Assembly (NCBI RefSeq): GCF_003014485.1
Contig: NZ_PYGA01000001.1
Coordinates: forward strand, 434,001-498,000
Direction of reading: 5' to 3'
DNA: 64,000 nt
Source: Murinocardiopsis flavida
GTDB taxonomy: Bacteria; Actinomycetota; Actinomycetes; Streptosporangiales; Streptosporangiaceae
Below, one piece after another: positions 60,140 through 64,000 of the stretch; position 1 is the stretch's first letter, and every line of letters starts with the position of its first letter. A program made the translations under genes and the position numbers. A model generated the notes under the pieces. That model had not been told where the DNA came from. It made no database searches and saw nothing but the letters and a program-made list of their open reading frames with translations.

Positions 60140-60799
60140 TCAGGAGGGGCCCGCTGCGCGCCGGCGGCGCACCTGGTCTGCGACGGGCCGCCATTTGTCG
60201 GAGCGGCCGGGGATCGCGAGGACGCGCTCCAGCAGGTCGAGGTCGTTGTCGCGGCCGGCCCGGAACGCCGTGGTGAGGTCGATGCCGTGGTCGGGGCGGT
60301 ACTCGGTGATGACGGGGTCGCCCGCTGCGACCTCGCCCTCCTCGACCACCCGCAGGTAGGCGCCGGTGCGCGCCTCCTCGCTGAACCGCTTCACCCAGCC
60401 CGGTTCGTCGTCGAGCCACGCCTTGAAGACGGAGCACGGGGTGCGGGGCACGGTGACCTCGAGGAGCGCGCTGCCGATGCGCCAGCGCTCGCCGATGCGG
60501 GCGCGGCTGACCTCAAGGCCGGTCGTGGTGAGGTTCTCCCCGAACACGCCGTCGCGGAGCGGCCGGCCGAGGCGTTCGGACCACAGGTCGAGCTCTTCGC
60601 GGGCGTAGGCGTAGACGGCCTGGTCGGGCCCTCCGTGGTTGGCGAGGTCGGCCTGCTCGTCGCCGTCGAGGCCGAGCGTGTGCACCGCGACCCGGCCGGG
60701 TGCCGGCCGCTTGTCGATCGCCGTGCGTTTGAGCCGTCCGGCCCAGTCGGCGTCGACAGCGGTACCGACGTTGACCGAGCCCACGAGCGCCATCCCCAT
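60140..60799 (-). CDS. MOSC domain protein (YiiM-like)
   Basis: The 219-residue MOSC protein has SVNVG at the start, the conserved GDEQADLANHGGPDQAVYAYAREELDLWSE block, FGENLTTTGL and the candidate cofactor Cys in TPCSVFKAW. MOSC proteins bind molybdenum cofactor or deliver sulfur. It resembles YiiM, which detoxifies base analogues. ATG 60799 is chosen; ATG 60793 and GTG 60808 are possible. It is divergent from the GH13 gene. Confidence 0.86.
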   Translation of the reverse strand: MGMALVGSVNVGTAVDADWAGRLKRTAIDKRPAPGRVAVHTLGLDGDEQADLANHGGPDQAVYAYAREELDLWSERLGRPLRDGVFGENLTTTGLEVSRARIGERWRIGSALLEVTVPRTPCSVFKAWLDDEPGWVKRFSEEARTGAYLRVVEEGEVAAGDPVITEYRPDHGIDLTTAFRAGRDNDLDLLERVLAIPGRSDKWRPVADQVRRRRAAGPS

Positions 60800-61156
60800 G
60801 GTGTGCACGGTAGTACAGCCGCGGCCGGTCCCGGTCGGCCGGTGCCCCGCCGCGGCCGTCCCGCGCCGCCGCGGCGGAGCGCCCGTACGCGCGACGCGGG
60901 CGCGCCCGGCCCTGCGGGGCCGCGGACAAGGCCCCCCGGATATCGGCACCCACCCCGGATGTGCCGTTCGGCACGCGTGAGATCGTCGCAACGCCTGCGC
61001 CCGCGCGCCGGACCCATGCCGACGGACCGGCCGCGGCGCCATGGACGCGTGTCAACGCCACCAGAGGCCGATCCACCAGAGAACCAGGCAGAACCAGGCA
61101 GTCTTCCGCACGGATTTCCGGACATCCGCTCGATGCAGGACCTGAGGAGAACCCGC
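60800..61156. other. Divergent control region of MOSC and GH13 genes
   Basis: Near its right end AACCAGGCAG is repeated in tandem (about 61083-61102). The left half is very GC-rich. No gene or clear operator is seen. Confidence 0.4.
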
Positions 61157-62773
61157 ATGCAGCCGACCCCCGCAGAGTCGCCCGCCACCGGCGGCGAATG
61201 GTGGCGCGACGCCGTCATCTACCAGGTCTACGTCCGCAGCTTCGCGGACTCCAACGACGACGGTGACGGCGACCTCGCCGGGATCGCCGGGCGGCTCCCC
61301 GATCTGGCGTCCCTCGGCGTGGACGCGATCTGGCTGACCCCGTTCTATGTGTCCCCTCTCGCCGACGGCGGCTACGACGTCGCCGACTACCGCGACGTCG
61401 ACCCCCGGTTCGGCACCCTCGCCGACTTCGACGCCATGCGGGAACGCGCCCACGAACTCGGGCTGCGCGTCATCATCGACATCGTCCCCAACCACACCTC
61501 CTCGGCACACGCGTGGTTCCGCGCGGCGGCGGCAGCGGCGCCGGGCTCGCCGGAGCGCGCCCGCTACATCTTCCGTCCCGGCACGGGACCCGGCGGCGAC
61601 GAGCCGCCCAACAACTGGCGGTCCCTCTTCGGCGGGTCCGCCTGGACCCGGCTCAAGCGCCCCGACGGCACCCCGGAGGAGTGGTACCTGCACCTGTTCG
61701 ACTCCGAGCAGCCCGACCTCGACTGGAACCACCCGGAGGTGCGGGCCGAGTTCGCCGACGTCCTGCGGTTCTGGCTGGACCGCGGGGTCGACGGGTTCCG
61801 CATCGACGTGGCGCACGGCATGGTCAAGGACCCCGCGCTGCCCGATGTCGCCGAGGGCCTGCCGACCGAGCTGATCGACGCGACCGTCGAGCTGCCCTAC
61901 TTCGACCAGGACGGCGTCCACGACATCTACCGGGAATGGCGGGCGATCACCGACGAGTACAGCGGCAACCGCGCGATGGTGGCGGAGGCGTGGATCCTGG
62001 ACGCCGAGCGGGTCGCCCGCTACCTGCGCCCCGACGAGCTGCACCAGTCGTTCAACTTCGAGTACCTGACCGCGCCGTGGGACGCCGCAGCCCTGCGCGC
62101 GGTCATCGACTCCTCCCTCGCCGCCAACGGCGCCGTGGGCGCGCCGTCGACCTGGGTGCTGTCGAACCACGACACCGTCCGGCACGTCACCCGGTACGGC
62201 GGCGGGGCGCAGGGGCTGCGCCGCGCCAGGGCCGCGGCGCTGCTGATGCTGGCGCTGCCCGGGTCGGCCTACCTGTACCAGGGCGAGGAACTGGGCCTGC
62301 CCGAGGTCACCGACCTGCCCGAGGAGGCCCTCCAGGACCCCACCTGGCTCCGTTCCGGGCGCACCGAGCGCGGCAGGGACGGCTGCCGCGTCCCGCTGCC
62401 GTGGTCGGCCGGCACGGCCCCGTTCGGGTTCGGCGCGGCGGACAGCATGCCGTGGCTGCCCGTCCCGCCGGCGTGGGGTGCGCTTGCGCGCGGCGCGCAG
62501 GAGGCCGACCCCGGTTCCACGCTCTCCCTGTACCGCGAGGCGCTGCGACTGCGGCGGGAGCTCACCGCCGCCGACACCCTGAGCTGGGGCGCGGCCCCTG
62601 AGGACGTGCTCGTGGTGCACCGCGGTGCCGGGTTCGTGTGCGCGGTCAACCTGGGCGGGGACGTCGTCGAACTCGCGCTGCCCGGCGAGGTGCTGCTGTC
62701 GAGCGCGCCGGTCGAGGCGGCCGGCGGCGTCGTCCGGCTGCCCGGCGACACCGCCGTGTGGCTGCGCGCCTGA
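61157..62773 (+). CDS. GH13 alpha-glucosidase
   Basis: The 538-residue cytoplasmic TIM-barrel enzyme has all GH13 motifs: DIVPNH, DGFRIDVAHG with nucleophile Asp217, MVAEAW with acid/base Glu277 and LSNHDTVRH with Asp339, then a C-terminal beta-sheet domain. YQVYVRSFADSNDDGDGDLAGI and the lack of a signal peptide fit intracellular maltose/isomaltose hydrolases. ATG 61157 has GAGGAG 7 nt upstream. It is convergent with the repeat array after lepA. Confidence 0.93.
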   Translation: MQPTPAESPATGGEWWRDAVIYQVYVRSFADSNDDGDGDLAGIAGRLPDLASLGVDAIWLTPFYVSPLADGGYDVADYRDVDPRFGTLADFDAMRERAHELGLRVIIDIVPNHTSSAHAWFRAAAAAAPGSPERARYIFRPGTGPGGDEPPNNWRSLFGGSAWTRLKRPDGTPEEWYLHLFDSEQPDLDWNHPEVRAEFADVLRFWLDRGVDGFRIDVAHGMVKDPALPDVAEGLPTELIDATVELPYFDQDGVHDIYREWRAITDEYSGNRAMVAEAWILDAERVARYLRPDELHQSFNFEYLTAPWDAAALRAVIDSSLAANGAVGAPSTWVLSNHDTVRHVTRYGGGAQGLRRARAAALLMLALPGSAYLYQGEELGLPEVTDLPEEALQDPTWLRSGRTERGRDGCRVPLPWSAGTAPFGFGAADSMPWLPVPPAWGALARGAQEADPGSTLSLYREALRLRRELTAADTLSWGAAPEDVLVVHRGAGFVCAVNLGGDVVELALPGEVLLSSAPVEAAGGVVRLPGDTAVWLRA

Positions 62774-62848
62774 CCCGGAAAGGCCCGTGCGCGGTACCGC
62801 CCCGCGCCCGGGCCTACTTCTTCCTGCCCGACCACCGACCGCCCGGGC

Positions 62849-62962
62849 CTACCTCTTCTTGTCCTTGTCCTTCTCGCCCCCCGCATCAGCGGACAGCGCG
62901 GAGATGAACGCCTCCTGCGGGACCTCGACACGGCCGACCACGCGGGCAAGAGAACACAGCAT
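62849..62962 (-). CDS. Micro-ORF 1 of the lepA tail array (37 codons)
   Basis: The frame begins MLCSLARVV in spacer sequence and ends in the LepA tail with KDKDKKR and TAG. AGGAAG lies 3 nt before the ATG. Differences from the lepA tail are synonymous except the last Lys to Arg. Expression is not shown. Confidence 0.35.
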   Translation of the reverse strand: MLCSLARVVGRVEVPQEAFISALSADAGGEKDKDKKR

Positions 62963-62995
62963 CTTCTTCCTGCCCGACCACCGACCGGCCCGCGC

Positions 62996-63109
62996 CTACC
63001 TCTTCTTGTCCTTGTCCTTCTCGCCCCCCGCATCAGCGGACAGCGCGGAGATGAACGCCTCCTGCGGAACCTCGACACGGCCGACCACGCGGGCAAGAGA
63101 ACACAGCAT
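62996..63109 (-). CDS. Micro-ORF 2 of the lepA tail array (37 codons)
   Basis: Same plan as micro-ORF 1, with the same AGGAAG site and Lys-to-Arg change at the last codon. It is in frame with its neighbours, each ended by TAG. Confidence 0.35.
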   Translation of the reverse strand: MLCSLARVVGRVEVPQEAFISALSADAGGEKDKDKKR

Positions 63110-63142
63110 CTTCTTCCTGCCCGACCACCGACCGGCCCGCGC

Positions 63143-63256
63143 CTACTTCTTCTTGTCCTTGTCCTTCTCGCCCCCGGCGTCAGCGGACAGCGCGGAGATG
63201 AACGCCTCCTGCGGAACCTCGACACGGCCGACCACGCGGGCAAGAGAACACAGCAT
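63143..63256 (-). CDS. Micro-ORF 3 of the lepA tail array (37 codons)
   Basis: Its tail is identical to that of lepA, ending KDKDKKK. It starts 34 bases after the lepA stop, preceded by AGGAAG, so ribosomes finishing lepA could reinitiate here. Confidence 0.35.
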   Translation of the reverse strand: MLCSLARVVGRVEVPQEAFISALSADAGGEKDKDKKK

Positions 63257-63289
63257 CTTCTTCCTGCCCGACCACCGACCGGCCCGCGC

Positions 63290-64000
63290 CTACTTCTTCT
63301 TGTCCTTGTCCTTCTCGCCCCCGGCGTCAGCGGACAGCGCGGAGATGAACGCCTCCTGCGGAACCTCGACACGGCCGACCATCTTCATCTTCTTCTTGCC
63401 CTCCTTCTGCTTCTCCAGCAGCTTGCGCTTGCGGCTGATGTCGCCGCCGTAGCACTTGGAGAGGACGTCCTTGCGGATGGCGCGGATGTTCTCGCGGGCG
63501 ATGACGCGCGCCCCGATGGCGGCCTGGACGGGCACCTCGTACTGCTGCCGCGGGATGAGCTCGCGCAGCTTCTTGGTCATTTCCACGCCGTAGGCGTAGG
63601 ACTTCTCCTTGTGCACGATCGCGGAGAACGCGTCGACGGCCTCGCCTTGGAGGAGGATGTCGACCTTGACCAGGTCGGCGACCTGCTCGCCTTGGGGTTC
63701 GTAGTCGAGCGAGGCGTAACCCCTGGTGCGCGACTTGAGCTGGTCGAAGAAGTCGAACACGATCTCGGCGAGCGGCAGCGTGTACCGCATCTCGACGCGG
63801 TCCTCCGACAGGTAGTCCATACCGAGGAGGGTGCCGCGCCGCCCCTGGCACAGCTCCATGATGGGGCCCACGAACTCGGCGGGCGAGAGCACAGTGCCGC
63901 GCACGATGGGCTCGCGCACCTCTTCGATCTTGCCTTCGGGGTACTCGCTGGGGTTGGTCACCGTGTACTCGGTGCCGTCCTCCATGACGACCTGGTACAC
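63290..64000 (-). CDS. lepA: Elongation factor 4 (LepA), C-terminal part
   Basis: The visible 236 codons are the LepA-specific end: domain V ([57 protein letters not shown]) and the CTD ([70 protein letters not shown]). It back-translocates stalled ribosomes. The 5' end lies outside the window. The tail beyond KKKMK extends by about 30 residues to KDKDKKK; this part is what is repeated downstream. Confidence 0.96.
   Translation of the reverse strand: MYQVVMEDGTEYTVTNPSEYPEGKIEEVREPIVRGTVLSPAEFVGPIMELCQGRRGTLLGMDYLSEDRVEMRYTLPLAEIVFDFFDQLKSRTRGYASLDYEPQGEQVADLVKVDILLQGEAVDAFSAIVHKEKSYAYGVEMTKKLRELIPRQQYEVPVQAAIGARVIARENIRAIRKDVLSKCYGGDISRKRKLLEKQKEGKKKMKMVGRVEVPQEAFISALSADAGGEKDKDKKK

Larger units (their letters stand above)
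62812..63381 (-). repeat. 147-bp tandem repeat made from the 3' end of lepA plus a 54-bp spacer
   Basis: Units start at 62848, 62995, 63142 and 63289, each exactly 147 bp apart; the last is the lepA 3' end itself. Each unit has about 93 bp of lepA tail and about 54 bp of spacer (CGCGGGCAAGAGAACACAGC...). A degenerate remnant lies at 62812-62847. The lepA tail part differs between copies by only four or so bases. Confidence 0.95.

Noticed and set aside
62269-63372. A 367-codon minus-strand frame with 49-residue repeats
   Set aside because: It is a second frame across the 147-bp array and reads Arg/Ser-rich nonsense; the lepA frame has the Shine-Dalgarno and start codons.
1-64000. tRNA or rRNA genes
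   Set aside because: No T-loop GGTTCGANTCC with a fitting cloverleaf and no rRNA-like block was seen on either strand by eye; a covariance scan would be decisive.

Overview
The window is chromosomal DNA of a high-GC actinomycete. The evidence is the very GC-rich third codon positions, GTG and TTG starts, DmdR/IdeR, Zur and HrcA/CIRCE-type sites, AfsR, LAL and SpoIIE-like regulators, and the conserved order lepA..hemW..DUF3097..hrcA-dnaJ-rsmE..HIT-phoH-ybeY-CBS-cdd-era. This order would suit Streptomyces or the Nocardiopsaceae; placing it lower than order is inference. No phage, transposase, rRNA, tRNA or CRISPR array was found.

Layout. 1-10.1 kb: 3' part of ku, an ABC exporter, a PIG-L deacetylase, a divergent siderophore pair (SIP reductase and lipoprotein) around an iron box, an alpha/beta hydrolase and a LAL-type LuxR regulator. 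10.7-16.8 kb: a luciferase-like F420 enzyme behind a palindromic promoter, arylamine N-acetyltransferase, a WrbA-like flavoprotein and a 1129-residue AfsR-type regulator. 17-23.5 kb: SpoIIE-type phosphatase, methyltransferase, SDR, L-2-hydroxyglutarate oxidase, a Cys-rich ferredoxin-like protein behind a perfect Zur box, a glyoxalase-fold protein and a Clp-N protein behind a long operator. 23.6-31.5 kb: a catabolic island (fumarylacetoacetase, SDR, FAD monooxygenase, MBL protein, gamma-glutamyltransferase-like protein, IclR regulator) with a shared operator. 32-39.3 kb: NlpC/P60 hydrolase, family A DNA polymerase, MarR plus FAD monooxygenase, Gfo/Idh/MocA dehydrogenase, and a coupled sigma factor/O6-alkylguanine-DNA transferase pair. 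39.8-45.9 kb: DUF222-HNH protein, a gene-free inverted-repeat region, and a purine (allantoin) module with its IclR regulator. 45.9-60.1 kb: the conserved housekeeping block for ribosome and RNA maturation, heat shock and haem-type radical SAM protein. 60.1-64 kb: MOSC protein, GH13 alpha-glucosidase and the 3' end of lepA.

The genes mostly form short minus-strand operons separated by divergent control regions, and those control regions are unusually readable: eight kinds of palindromic operator can be seen. The most unusual structure is downstream of lepA. The last 31 codons of lepA plus a 54-bp spacer are repeated in tandem with a period of exactly 147 bp, and each copy carries its own start codon and Shine-Dalgarno sequence, giving three 37-codon open frames that end in the LepA tail. 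Other oddities are an 11-copy 14-bp minisatellite between two catabolic genes, an 18-bp repeat that encodes three alternative start codons of the N-acetyltransferase, and a roughly 290-residue Gly/Gln/Tyr repeat domain on a DUF4870 membrane protein.
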